A stretch of 31,557 bases of DNA from an uncultured Bacilli bacterium. Lineage in GTDB: Bacteria; Bacillota_I; Bacilli_A; RF39; UBA660. Numbering within the stretch: the first letter of the stretch is position 1; every line of letters starts with the position of its first letter. Positions 1 to 7,944 of the stretch are shown in pieces. The notes below the pieces were generated by a model. It made no database searches, was not told the origin of the DNA, and saw only the letters and a program-made list of their open reading frames with translations. A program made the translations under genes and the position numbers. The stretch covers positions 1 through 31,557 of the forward strand of contig CAJTXV010000020.1 of the NCBI GenBank assembly GCA_910584255.1. The letters run 5' to 3'.

Positions 1-43
1 TACATAAAAAAGACAAATAAGTAATTTCTTTTACCTATTTGTC
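1..43 (-). terminator. Rho-independent terminator of the transglutaminase-like gene
   Basis: On the minus strand, a 13-bp stem (positions 31-43 with 12-24, one G-U pair) and a 6-nt loop are followed by a run of U (complement of 6-11). A smaller hairpin (53-59 with 67-73) sits directly after the stop codon. Together they end the minus-strand transcript. Confidence 0.8.
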
Positions 44-73
44 AACAGTCTGAAGGAACTTTAATTGTTCCTT

Positions 74-982
74 TTAATTTGCTTCTAAATAGACTTCTTT
101 ATTAAAAACGTGTTGATCTGATTCTAGAGCCATTAATTCTTCAGTTGTGATTAAGAAGTAACTATATTCTAATACATCTTCACCTGTATCTGTAATAGGG
201 TCATCCCATGTTAAATCTAAATGTAACCATTCACCATTGATATGAACTAGATTCCAAATATGATTTTCACTTGCAATTTTATAGTTTTCTAATCCCATTC
301 GATCTAGAAATAATTTCATTGCATCGGAGTATCCTCCACAGATTGCCTTATGTTCTACTAACGCACCATAAGCAGTATCAGAATGATATTTTTTCACTTT
401 TTTATCACTTCGTTCTTTATCATATTGCGTTGTATTGATGATATAGTCATGAATAGCTTTAATCTTTTCTTCGGTTGTCATATTTTGTGTTAGATATTGA
501 CGTTCTACACTTTCTACCACTTGATTAATTTCTGCTTTTTGTTCTTCTGTATAACTTGGTGAAATCGTAATATTTACTTGTCCTAAAGTATCAAATTCTG
601 TTTTAATATGAGTAAAACTGTTATAAACAGGTACATAATTATTTACACTAGAAAGAAGGGGTTTATCATCTGATAGATCATTGATATCCGAAATACAATC
701 TCGATATTCTTTGGGACAATAAAAAGTGAAATTCGTCATTCCTGAATTGATAATTGTATAATATAGATTTAGTAGATGCTTTTTATTCTTAGGTGAAAAG
801 TCATCCGTTAATTGAATATATTGATAACTATTAGAGGATGCGTATTCATTATTTTTTAATACTGTGGTTTGTTCTGATTTTTTGACATATATATTTACAA
901 AAAATGATACAATTTCTTCATTATAATAAAAAGAGATAAATAAGATTAACATTAAACTAAATAAAAAAAACACTTTCTTCAT
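74..982 (-). CDS. Transglutaminase-like (papain-fold) domain protein, membrane-anchored or secreted
   Basis: This 302-residue protein has a hydrophobic N-terminal segment (about residues 4-20) that could be a signal anchor. Its C-terminal half is a transglutaminase-like domain. The likely catalytic triad is visible: Cys215 in a KAICGGYSDA motif, His241 in ENHIWNLV and Asp256 in LHLDLTWDD. The segment around 170-190 (EEKIKAIHDYIINTTQYD) is the usual helix ahead of the catalytic Cys. Family members include proteases and peptidoglycan-linked enzymes acting outside the cell; the substrate cannot be told from sequence. The start is supported by an AAAGGAG site 7 nt upstream. The gene has its own extended -10 promoter after the rpsT terminator and ends in a strong hairpin, so it is probably monocistronic. 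Confidence 0.85.
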   Translation of the reverse strand: MKKVFFLFSLMLILFISFYYNEEIVSFFVNIYVKKSEQTTVLKNNEYASSNSYQYIQLTDDFSPKNKKHLLNLYYTIINSGMTNFTFYCPKEYRDCISDINDLSDDKPLLSSVNNYVPVYNSFTHIKTEFDTLGQVNITISPSYTEEQKAEINQVVESVERQYLTQNMTTEEKIKAIHDYIINTTQYDKERSDKKVKKYHSDTAYGALVEHKAICGGYSDAMKLFLDRMGLENYKIASENHIWNLVHINGEWLHLDLTWDDPITDTGEDVLEYSYFLITTEELMALESDQHVFNKEVYLEAN

Positions 983-1002
983 ACTGATTCTCCTTTATTT
1001 TT

Positions 1003-1011
1003 ATTATAGCA
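1003..1011 (-). promoter_or_regulatory. Extended -10 promoter for the transglutaminase-like gene
   Basis: The minus strand reads TGCTATAAT, a perfect extended -10, about 20 nt before the ATG at 982. No good -35 is seen because the rpsT terminator U-tract lies there. Confidence 0.55.
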
Positions 1012-1017
1012 AATTCG

Positions 1018-1046
1018 CAAAAAAAAAAGAAGTAAAATTTTTACTC
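1018..1046 (-). terminator. rpsT terminator
   Basis: AGTAAAA/TTTTACT pair in a compact hairpin (1031-1045) that overlaps the rpsT stop codon. On the minus strand it is followed by about ten U residues (complement of 1018-1028). Confidence 0.7.
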
Positions 1047-1304
1047 CATTTCATTTTTCTTTTTTGTTAATCTTGATTTTACTCTAGCAGCCTTATTTTT
1101 ATGAATTAATCCACTAGATTGAGCCTTATCAATTCTTTTAATAGCAGTATTTAATGCAGTAGTTGCCATTTCTTTATCATTGGTACTGATTGCTTTTTCA
1201 CATTTTTTAATGGCTGTTTTCATACTAGAGGTACCAACTGTATTTCTTTCAGCTTTCTTTTTACTTGTGATTACTCTTTTCTTCGCACTTTTAATATTTG
1301 GCAT
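1041..1304 (-). CDS. rpsT: 30S ribosomal protein S20
   Basis: This 87-residue, lysine-rich protein begins MPNIKSAKKRV, the signature N-terminus of bacterial S20, and continues with the helical bundle typical of this primary 16S rRNA-binding protein. A longer reading frame extends upstream to 1364, but the ATG at 1304 is chosen because it matches the family N-terminus and has a GAGGTG ribosome binding site 7 nt upstream. It is divergent from gpr, the same arrangement as in Bacillus. A sigma-A promoter precedes it and a hairpin terminator overlaps its stop. Length is as expected for the family. Confidence 0.97.
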   Translation of the reverse strand: MPNIKSAKKRVITSKKKAERNTVGTSSMKTAIKKCEKAISTNDKEMATTALNTAIKRIDKAQSSGLIHKNKAARVKSRLTKKKNEME

Positions 1305-1335
1305 GATTTTCACCTCACTTTTTTGTAACAGTTTA

Positions 1336-1364
1336 ATTCTAACAAATTTTTCTATAAAATGCAA
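1336..1364 (-). promoter_or_regulatory. Sigma-A promoter of rpsT
   Basis: On the minus strand TTGCAT (1364-1359), a 17-nt spacer and TAGAAT (1341-1336) fit a vegetative promoter. It lies just over 30 nt upstream of the ATG. Confidence 0.6.
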
Positions 1365-1407
1365 ATAAAACTTCTATTTTTTGGAAAAAATAATGTTAGG
1401 TGATGAT

Positions 1408-2436
1408 ATGAAACATGAAATCGATTTAAAAAAGTATACAATACGGACAGATTTAGTCGTAGATTTATTAGAATCTAAAGATTTAGAGGGAGTAAAAGTA
1501 GAAGAGGTAGAGAAAAATGGAATTCATATTACAGATGTTTTTGTAGAAGATGATGAAAATCTATTAGGAAAGAAAAAAGGAAGATATACGACCATTGATT
1601 TTCAAGATGTGACCGATAAAACGAATGCCAAGAATGTAGAAGATGTTTTTGTTGAGTATTTGAAAAAGTTTTTAGAACAGGAGGGCATTTCTTTTGATCA
1701 GAAAGCATTAGTTGTAGGACTTGGGAATGAAGATTCTACGCCAGATTCTTTAGGGCCAAAGACTGTAAAACAAGTACTGGTTACAAAATATCTTTTTGAT
1801 ATGGAAGAAGTTACTCCCTCTTCTGATTATCGAAATGTTTCTTCTTTTATTCCAGGAGTTATGGCAACGACTGGCTATGAGAGTAGCGATATTATCAATA
1901 GTCTTATCAAAATCGGAAAACCTAATTTTATTTTAGTTGTAGATGCTTTAGCATCGAGTGCTATTTCTAGAGTAAATAAAACAATACAAATTAGTAATAC
2001 AGGAATCTTACCAGGAAGTGGTATTGGAAATAAGAGAAAGGAGTTATCAAAGGAAACTCTTGGAATTCCTGTTATTTCAATTGGAGTTCCTACTGTGATT
2101 GATGCCATTGTTTTAGTTTCTGATACCATTCAATATTTATTGAAACATTTTAGTTATCATAAAGAACATATCAATCAAAATAAACTAGCGCCCATTACAT
2201 CGATTGATACATCTAAGCAACAGGAGGAACTTTCAAAAGAAGAAAAGGAGACTCTTCTTGGGGAAGTAGGACAACTTTCGGAAGAAGAACTGCAGGAGTT
2301 AATTTTTGAAGTATTAACACCGATTGGATATCATATGGTAGTAACACCAAAAGAAGTTGATTTTGTAGTTCAAAAATTGGGTGATGTAATTGCTTCTGGA
2401 ATTAATAGAGCACTTCACAAAAATTTCGACAATTGA
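1408..2436 (+). CDS. gpr: Germination protease (SASP-specific endopeptidase)
   Basis: Gpr degrades the small acid-soluble spore proteins during germination. It is made as a zymogen in the forespore and activated by removal of a short N-terminal propeptide. The N-terminus MKHEIDLKKYTIRTDLVVD matches the propeptide/cleavage region of the family. The core shows GLGN...TPDSLGP (about residues 104-117) and a VVDALASS segment (Asp about 179), both conserved in Gpr. The frame is open upstream to a TTG at 1381, but the ATG at 1408 has AGGTGAT at proper spacing and matches the family N-terminus, giving 342 residues (Bacillus about 368). It is followed by spoIIP as in Bacillus. A SigG promoter is expected but I could not identify one convincingly. 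The stop is TGA. Confidence 0.95.
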   Translation: MKHEIDLKKYTIRTDLVVDLLESKDLEGVKVEEVEKNGIHITDVFVEDDENLLGKKKGRYTTIDFQDVTDKTNAKNVEDVFVEYLKKFLEQEGISFDQKALVVGLGNEDSTPDSLGPKTVKQVLVTKYLFDMEEVTPSSDYRNVSSFIPGVMATTGYESSDIINSLIKIGKPNFILVVDALASSAISRVNKTIQISNTGILPGSGIGNKRKELSKETLGIPVISIGVPTVIDAIVLVSDTIQYLLKHFSYHKEHINQNKLAPITSIDTSKQQEELSKEEKETLLGEVGQLSEEELQELIFEVLTPIGYHMVVTPKEVDFVVQKLGDVIASGINRALHKNFDN

Positions 2437-2449
2437 TACGATTGGTCCT

Positions 2450-2458
2450 TGCTATACT
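2450..2458 (+). promoter_or_regulatory. Possible promoter ahead of spoIIP (extended -10-like)
   Basis: TGCTATACT lies in the 44-nt gpr-spoIIP gap. In Bacillus, spoIIP is transcribed by SigE, so this match to a vegetative extended -10 may be fortuitous or may overlap a sporulation promoter. Confidence 0.3.
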
Positions 2459-2480
2459 GATAGAAAAGTAGGTGAGGAAT

Positions 2481-3458
2481 ATGAAAAAAAGAAAGACTAA
2501 AACGAAAAACAAGAAACAAAAGAAACTCAAATATATTTTTCTTTTGATCATTTTTCTTGGTTCTTTTTTTTATACTTGTATTACACTTTCTCTTAAAATG
2601 TCGAATGAAGAGTTTGTTCGTTACTTATTTATGAAGGAAGACCATCCCATGATTTCATTTTATTTTTCTAAGGTATGGGATAGTTTTTCTAAGAATGGAT
2701 TTTCTCTTAATTTTAAAAATCCATTCCAAATTTTTAAAGGGAATTATGCTTATCGTGACTATTCTTCTAATGATGGAGATAGCACGGTACAAAGTGTGGA
2801 TAGTACTTATGTAAAAGATCCTTATCCAGAAAAAGAAATAACAGAACCTAAAGTTTATTTATATAATACACATCAATTAGAAGAATATTCTAGTAAGAAT
2901 ACTGCACAATATAATGTCACCCCTAATGTAATGATGCTAAGTTATATTTTGAGAGAGAAATTAAATGATCGAGGGATTAAAACGATTGTAGAAGAAAATA
3001 ATGTTTCAGAGTTTTTAAAAGCAAATAATTGGAATTATGCTTCGAGTTATAAAGTAACAAAAATGTTGTTAGATGATGCAAAGACAAAAAATCCAACACT
3101 CGAGTATTATATAGATCTTCATAGGGATTCCGTAAAAAGAAGTATATCGACTACTACTATCAACGGAAAAAGTTATGCGAAGATTTTATTTTTAATAGGA
3201 TTAGAACACGAAAATTATCCAAAGAATCTGGAGTTTACGGAAAAACTGAATGCAATGTTTAATGAATACTATCCAGGACTTAGTAGAGGGATTTATAAAA
3301 AACAAGGAAAAGGAGTCAATGGTATTTATAATCAGGACTTTTCACCACAAACTATTTTAATTGAAGTTGGTGGGATGGAAAATACGATAGATGAAGTGTT
3401 TGCAACAGCAGAAGCGATTGCCGATATTTTAGATAAATATATGGAGGGACATGTATGA
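2481..3458 (+). CDS. spoIIP: Stage II sporulation protein P (engulfment amidase/endopeptidase)
   Basis: SpoIIP is the cell-wall hydrolase of the SpoIIDMP engulfment machine, acting outside the mother-cell membrane. The 325-residue protein has a lysine-rich N-terminus, one membrane segment (about residues 17-38), a linker and the SpoIIP catalytic domain. Visible family motifs are YNTHQLEEY (His131, Glu134), EYYIDLHRDS (His214) and a late IEVGGMENT block (Glu about 295), consistent with the zinc-dependent amidase fold. A GTG at 2472 is in frame, but the ATG at 2481 has AGGTGAGG directly upstream. It sits between gpr and a yqxA-like gene, overlapping the latter by 4 nt, as in Bacillus. Confidence 0.95.
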   Translation: MKKRKTKTKNKKQKKLKYIFLLIIFLGSFFYTCITLSLKMSNEEFVRYLFMKEDHPMISFYFSKVWDSFSKNGFSLNFKNPFQIFKGNYAYRDYSSNDGDSTVQSVDSTYVKDPYPEKEITEPKVYLYNTHQLEEYSSKNTAQYNVTPNVMMLSYILREKLNDRGIKTIVEENNVSEFLKANNWNYASSYKVTKMLLDDAKTKNPTLEYYIDLHRDSVKRSISTTTINGKSYAKILFLIGLEHENYPKNLEFTEKLNAMFNEYYPGLSRGIYKKQGKGVNGIYNQDFSPQTILIEVGGMENTIDEVFATAEAIADILDKYMEGHV

Positions 3459-3775
3459 AAAGGGATTGGGCAAGAATCATTGGTATGACTTTGTTATTTT
3501 TGTTTTTAGGACTGTATGTGGCATCCAGAAATGGATATGTAGATTATCAGGCAAGGAATCAAATGATTTTAACGGAGGAACAAATTAAAAAATTTGAAGA
3601 TGATGTAAAAAATCAAAGACCAATTGATATTGACAATTATGTAATTAGGGAAGAAGAATTATATGATAATCAATTATCGAGATCTTCTTTAAAATTGTCG
3701 AATACAATTGGGCATACTGTTCAGAATATTTTAAACTTTGTATTTGGAAAATTAGAAGGAATGTTAGAAGATTAA
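3455..3775 (+). CDS. yqxA: YqxA-like small membrane protein
   Basis: This 106-residue protein has one N-terminal transmembrane helix (about residues 8-23), a charged acidic middle and an amphipathic C-terminus (NTIGHTVQNILNFVFGKLEGML). It starts inside the spoIIP stop codon (ATGA overlap), so the two are translationally coupled. In Bacillus a protein of similar size and topology, YqxA, lies between spoIIP and lepA. The assignment rests on this position, size and topology rather than a strong motif. Its function is unknown; the coupling suggests a role with SpoIIP during engulfment (inference). No terminator follows it, and an insertion sequence begins 38 nt after the stop. Confidence 0.6.
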   Translation: MKRDWARIIGMTLLFLFLGLYVASRNGYVDYQARNQMILTEEQIKKFEDDVKNQRPIDIDNYVIREEELYDNQLSRSSLKLSNTIGHTVQNILNFVFGKLEGMLED

Positions 3776-3804
3776 ATATGGAACATAGGGTATAAATTAT
3801 TTTG

Positions 3805-3813
3805 GTTCGTTCT
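3805..3813 (+). repeat. Left target site duplication of the IS element
   Basis: GTTCGTTCT directly abuts the left end of the IS and is repeated exactly at 5071-5079 after its right end. Nine bp fits the 8-10 bp expected of ISAs1 elements. Confidence 0.85.
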
Positions 3814-3831
3814 TAGGGAAATTGCAAGAAA
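3814..3831 (+). repeat. IS left terminal inverted repeat
   Basis: TAGGGAAATTGCAAGAAA pairs with the right end (5053-5070), differing at four of 18 positions. It lies directly beyond the transposase stop. Confidence 0.8.
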
Positions 3832-4985
3832 TTAAGAATAGTGATTAAATAAGGAGAAAAGTAAATCTTCAATATGATGAATATCATATTGGTAGGTAGC
3901 TAATCTCCTTTTAACTGTGAGATGAGAAAGCTTATCATCTAATTTAGTAAGATTGTAACAAAACTTACGAACAGTAGAAAAATTATAAATAGAATTATCC
4001 TTTTTAGAAAGTGTTAAATCTTCCCTAAAGTGAACATCTAAAATCCAATGAAGGTTATTTTCAATAGACCAATGTTTTCTGACAATATCAGATAGATCAA
4101 AAGCAGAAATATCTAAATCAGAAATATAATAGCGATCTTCAATAGAAAGATTATTGTATTCTTCTCTGTAATTTCTAACTAAAGCAATTATTTTAATATT
4201 ACACCATTTATCTTTATCATTAAGAAAATCAATATCATTTCATACAAAACATTCCCGCTTTTCAATTCTGCCATGATCTTTATTGAAAGAAGAACAATAT
4301 TTAAGTTTAGATCATTCAATCTTATCATTTAAAGCAAATTTGAAATACTCATCAATATCGTAGAATAAAGATTTCTGATTATTTTTTTACAGATAGACAA
4401 TAGTGAGCCTTCTTTTCATTAACAATTTTCTCAACAATATTTTTTTGAGTACTAACTGCATCGATAGTAACTATGCAGTTTTCTATATCAATTAAGTCTA
4501 AAAGATCTGGAATAGCAGTAATTTTATTTGATTTATCATCTACTTCTACTTGACCAATTGAAATACTTAGATCTTGGCAGAAAGCGGATACAATATAAGG
4601 AATATTACCATTATTTACTTTATCAGTAGCATTTTTAATTGCTTTACCATCAATTGGAATAGTTTTATATCTACTATCACTAGATTTTATTTCGATAATG
4701 CTTTTTATCCAATTTATAAATATGTTCATAAATTCTTTAGGATCGATAATTCTAAATATCCAAGAAATGGTATCATGTGATGGTGTAAAATGCTTAAGAT
4801 TTAAAAGATTAGTAAAATAATCTTTTCTAAGTTCTAAAAAAATATTCTATATCAGTAGCATCCTTGCAATCTGATAAAATAGCATATATATACATAATAA
4901 TTACATCGTTAAGCTTATGAAGATTTCCTTGCCCTTTTCTTGGATTGGGGAGAATCTCAAAATAATTTAAAACACTTTTATTCAT
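3832..4985 (-). pseudogene. ISAs1-family DDE transposase, frameshifted and interrupted
   Basis: Read on the minus strand from the ATG at 4985, the gene gives a full-length ISAs1 transposase of about 383 residues if two single-base insertions are ignored. These lie in 7-base homopolymer runs, a T7 (minus sense) near 4837-4843 and an A7 at 4382-4388. Two in-frame TGA codons also interrupt it: one between KIE and SKLKY (about 4313-4315) and one after RECFV (about 4240-4242). Family landmarks remain: IPIDGKAIK (first Asp), an IVSAF...GQVEVDDKSNKITAIPDLLDL block, CIVTIDA (second Asp), DHGRIEKR, and HWSIENNLHWILDV (Glu). The longest open piece is 4379-4729. Since all parts are still recognisable, inactivation looks recent. 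Confidence 0.9.
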
Positions 4986-5052
4986 TAAAATACTCTCTAT
5001 TCTTATTATAGTATATTGAATAGTTTACATATTTCAAAACATTATTGACTTT

Positions 5053-5070
5053 TTTCTTGCGATTGCTTTA
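5053..5070 (-). repeat. IS right terminal inverted repeat
   Basis: On the minus strand this reads TAAAGCAATCGCAAGAAA and matches the left repeat at 14 of 18 positions. Confidence 0.8.
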
Positions 5071-5079
5071 GTTCGTTCT
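5071..5079 (+). repeat. Right target site duplication of the IS element
   Basis: Exact copy of GTTCGTTCT at 3805-3813. Confidence 0.85.
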
Positions 5080-5108
5080 TCTTTTTCATTTATCTTTTTT
5101 CATATCTG

Positions 5109-5117
5109 TGATATAAT
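5109..5117 (+). promoter_or_regulatory. Extended -10 promoter of the lepA operon
   Basis: TGATATAAT lies 81 nt before the lepA ATG and outside the IS. No strong -35 is seen, as is common for extended -10 promoters. A second TGATACAAT at 5175-5183 is too close to the ribosome binding site to be useful. Confidence 0.5.
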
Positions 5118-5198
5118 AGGTAAGCATTTATTATGTATAAATTTTTAAAAATCAATGTATTACTCTTTAATTTTTGATACAATAAATAAGGTGATAGA

Positions 5199-6995
5199 AT
5201 GAAACAATCTAATATTCGTAATTTTTCAATTATTGCACATATTGATCATGGAAAAAGTACTTTAGCAGACCGATTATTAGAAGAAACAGGGTCTTTAGAA
5301 AAACGTGAATTAAAAGAACAAACACTTGACTCTATGGATATCGAAAGGGAACGTGGAATTACTATTAAATTAAATGCAGTAGAACTCTCTTATAAATATA
5401 ATGAGGAAGATTACCTATTACATTTAATTGATACTCCAGGTCATGTAGATTTTTCTTATGAAGTAAGTAGAAGCCTTGCTGCTTGCGAAGGTGCTCTTTT
5501 AGTAGTAGATGCAGCACAAGGGATTGAAGCACAAACACTCGCTAATCTTTATCTTGCATTAGAACATGATTTAACAATTATTCCAGTTATTAATAAAATC
5601 GATTTGCCAAACGCAGATCCAGAACGTGTAAAAAAAGAATTAATTGATGCGATTGGGTTCAGTGAAGATGAATTTATTTTTACGAGTGCAAAGACTGGAC
5701 AGGGAATTAAAGAATTATTACAAGCGATTGTAGAAAGGATTCCATCTCCGAAAGGAAACTCCAATGAACCATTGCAAGCATTGATATTTGATAGTTTCTT
5801 TGATTCATATAGGGGAGTGATTATTTCTTGTAGAATTGTATCTGGTCGTGTTTCTGTAGGAGATAAAATTCGTATGATGGAAACAAAAGCAGAATATGGC
5901 ATTACAGAGTTAGGTGTTATGACTCCTAAGGAAAAGAAAAAAACATCTTTAGTTGCAGGGGATGTTGGTTATATTGCAGCATCTATTAAAGATATTCAGG
6001 ATGTCCAGGTAGGTGATACCATCACTTTAGTAAAAAATCCTTCTCAGGAACCACTTCCAGGATATCAACCAATGAAATCGATGGTATTTTGTGGTTTATT
6101 TCCGATTGAATCTTCTAAATTTGAAGATTTAAGAGAAGCCTTAGATAAATTAAAATTAAATGATGCATCCTTAGTCTTTGAACCTGAGACCTCAGAGGCC
6201 CTAGGATTTGGGTTTCGTACTGGTTTTTTAGGCCTTCTTCATATGGAGATTATTGAAGAAAGAATCGAACGTGAATTTGGAATTGAGATGATTGCGACTT
6301 CTCCTAGTGTTGTCTATGAAGTAGAATTAACCGATCATAGTGTGGTGATGGTAGATTCTCCAAGTAAACTTCCAGATAGACAGAAGATTTCTGAAATTAG
6401 AGAACCTTATATTAAAACTAATATTTTTACACCGAGTGAATATATAGGACCAATTATGGAACTTTGCCAAAATAAAAGAGGGACTTATATAGGCATGGAA
6501 TACTTAGATCAAACTCGAGTAAACATTCATTATCAAATTCCTCTTTCTGAAATAGTATATGATTTTTTTGATAAATTAAAGTCATATACGAAAGGATATG
6601 CATCTTTTGATTATGAACTAATTGGGTATCAACCAAGTGATTTAGTTAAAATGGATATATTGTTAAATGGAGAAGTTGTTGATGCCTTAAGTACAATTGT
6701 ACATAAAGATTTTGCTTATACCAGAGGAAAAGCAGTAGTTGAAAATTTAAAAGAATTAATTCCAAGGCAAATGTTTGAAGTTCCAATTCAAGCATCAATT
6801 GGGGCAAAAGTAATTGCTAGAACGGATATTAAAGCCTTAAGAAAAAATGTACTTGCGAAATGTTATGGTGGAGATATCACAAGAAAAAGAAAACTTCTAG
6901 AAAAGCAAAAAGAAGGAAAGAAGCGAATGAAACAAATAGGGAGTGTAGAAGTTCCTCAAGAAGCCTTTTTAGCAGTTTTAAAAATGGAGGATTAA
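5199..6995 (+). CDS. lepA: Elongation factor 4 (ribosomal back-translocase GTPase LepA)
   Basis: LepA/EF4 binds ribosomes and remodels stalled or mis-translocated elongation complexes using GTP. The 598-residue protein has the usual length and domain order: GTPase domain with AHIDHGKST (13-21), RGITIK (52-57), DTPGH (78-82) and NKID (132-135). EF-G-like domains II, III and V follow, and then the LepA-specific C-terminal domain with a basic end (GGDITRKRKLLEKQKEGKKRM). An AAGGTGAT ribosome binding site precedes the ATG. It is the first gene of a tight operon running to the M29 peptidase. A GGAGG inside its last codons serves the next gene. Confidence 0.97.
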   Translation: MKQSNIRNFSIIAHIDHGKSTLADRLLEETGSLEKRELKEQTLDSMDIERERGITIKLNAVELSYKYNEEDYLLHLIDTPGHVDFSYEVSRSLAACEGALLVVDAAQGIEAQTLANLYLALEHDLTIIPVINKIDLPNADPERVKKELIDAIGFSEDEFIFTSAKTGQGIKELLQAIVERIPSPKGNSNEPLQALIFDSFFDSYRGVIISCRIVSGRVSVGDKIRMMETKAEYGITELGVMTPKEKKKTSLVAGDVGYIAASIKDIQDVQVGDTITLVKNPSQEPLPGYQPMKSMVFCGLFPIESSKFEDLREALDKLKLNDASLVFEPETSEALGFGFRTGFLGLLHMEIIEERIEREFGIEMIATSPSVVYEVELTDHSVVMVDSPSKLPDRQKISEIREPYIKTNIFTPSEYIGPIMELCQNKRGTYIGMEYLDQTRVNIHYQIPLSEIVYDFFDKLKSYTKGYASFDYELIGYQPSDLVKMDILLNGEVVDALSTIVHKDFAYTRGKAVVENLKELIPRQMFEVPIQASIGAKVIARTDIKALRKNVLAKCYGGDITRKRKLLEKQKEGKKRMKQIGSVEVPQEAFLAVLKMED

Positions 6996-6996
6996 C

Positions 6997-7566
6997 ATGG
7001 ATTGTTATCAGGGGTATGAAGAATTTATGACTAGTTATGAAGTAGATGAAGCGAGTCAGAAAATTACAATTGAATATGCAGATAAAACGAAAACTACAGT
7101 GATTGATTCAAATCACAATCGAAATGTAATGACAGAAAGACTTTATAATCAACATCAAGAGATTAAAAACAAACTACTTCCTCATTTAGAGCAACTACGA
7201 GGAATTGAAGGTTGTGCAGTTATTAATTTTATGGCATTTGTAGGAGTAGAACTCGTATTGGCTAAAACTTCTTCTACGATATCTTCTGTTGTATTTATAA
7301 TGTATTTTGGTCGCAGATGGATGTATTCTCATAAACAAATTTCTAGATTTCAACTGATGGATTATTGTTTGGAACATGCAGATTCTATTCAGTTAACAAA
7401 AGATTCTTTTAATTCACATTTACATCTTTCTGATGCTGGAGAAAAGGCTTTTGAACTAGATCATGGGTTTTCACTGAATCATGCACATCTTTATACGGAT
7501 CATGATTTAAGAGTATTAAAGAAAATAAACAAACAGAAAAGTTTACAGGAAAAATCTCATGAATGA
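6997..7566 (+). CDS. Protein of unknown function, possible membrane segment
   Basis: I do not recognise this 189-residue protein. The N-terminal 65 residues are polar. A hydrophobic stretch (about 72-105, CAVINFMAFVGVELVLAKTS onward) could hold one or two membrane helices or a buried core. The C-terminal half is histidine-rich and polar (HADSIQLTK, NSHLHLSD, LNHAHLYTDHD). The start follows the lepA stop by one nt, with GGAGG 6 nt upstream, and the 3' end overlaps the next gene by 8 nt, so translation is coupled. It stands with the next gene between lepA and hemW, which are adjacent in Bacillus. The pair is therefore a lineage-specific insertion in a conserved operon. Confidence 0.75.
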   Translation: MDCYQGYEEFMTSYEVDEASQKITIEYADKTKTTVIDSNHNRNVMTERLYNQHQEIKNKLLPHLEQLRGIEGCAVINFMAFVGVELVLAKTSSTISSVVFIMYFGRRWMYSHKQISRFQLMDYCLEHADSIQLTKDSFNSHLHLSDAGEKAFELDHGFSLNHAHLYTDHDLRVLKKINKQKSLQEKSHE

Positions 7567-7939
7567 TTTATATTTTATGGATTATGATACCTATCATCAA
7601 ATAATTGGTGGAAGTTTTTTAGATTATACTATATGGATACAATCAGTGAGACCAGATTTATTAGAAAGATTTTCTAAGTCTTCATTGGATGATATTTTAG
7701 GAGCGAAAGAGGATTTTGGCTTAAGTTTAGGGCATGAAGACACCTGCAATTCCATTGTTTTATTTATATTAGAATTATTAGGAAGTCATAAAGGAATCGT
7801 TTTTGATCGTTCTAGTCATCATAGTATGGAAACGGAAGAAAAGATAGAAGAATATTTTAGATTATATCAACAGGCTGGTATGAGTCGTGAAGATACTATC
7901 CATATGGTAAAAAAATATTTAAAAGATTTAAGGAGATGA
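7559..7939 (+). CDS. Protein of unknown function
   Basis: This 126-residue, acidic, probably cytosolic protein starts inside the end of the preceding gene and ends in a 4-nt overlap with the upstream-most hemW start. It has no motif I recognise. Features are an aromatic-rich N-terminus (DLYFMDYDTYHQIIGG), a GLSLGHEDTCNSIVLFIL segment and a helical C-terminus ending in KKYLKDLRR. An AGGAAA site lies upstream. The overlaps on both sides argue that it is a real translated gene co-expressed with its neighbours. Confidence 0.7.
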   Translation: MNDLYFMDYDTYHQIIGGSFLDYTIWIQSVRPDLLERFSKSSLDDILGAKEDFGLSLGHEDTCNSIVLFILELLGSHKGIVFDRSSHHSMETEEKIEEYFRLYQQAGMSREDTIHMVKKYLKDLRR

Positions 7940-7944
7940 ATGAA

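Larger units (their letters stand above)
3814..5070. mobile_element. ISAs1-family insertion sequence, 1257 bp, with decayed transposase
   Basis: The element is bounded by 18-bp imperfect inverted repeats (14 of 18 identical), flanked by a 9-bp direct target duplication, and holds one transposase-length gene on the minus strand. The length fits the ISAs1 family (about 1.2-1.5 kb). It inserted between the yqxA-like gene and lepA and leaves lepA's own promoter (5109-5117) outside the element. The intact target duplication means the element arrived by transposition and has not been rearranged since. The broken transposase means it can move only if helped in trans. Confidence 0.9.

Noticed and set aside
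3832..4985. Programmed ribosomal frameshifting to make an active transposase from the A7 and T7 runs
   Set aside because: ISAs1 transposases are normally one uninterrupted frame, and two further TGA stops would still block the protein. Decay is simpler.
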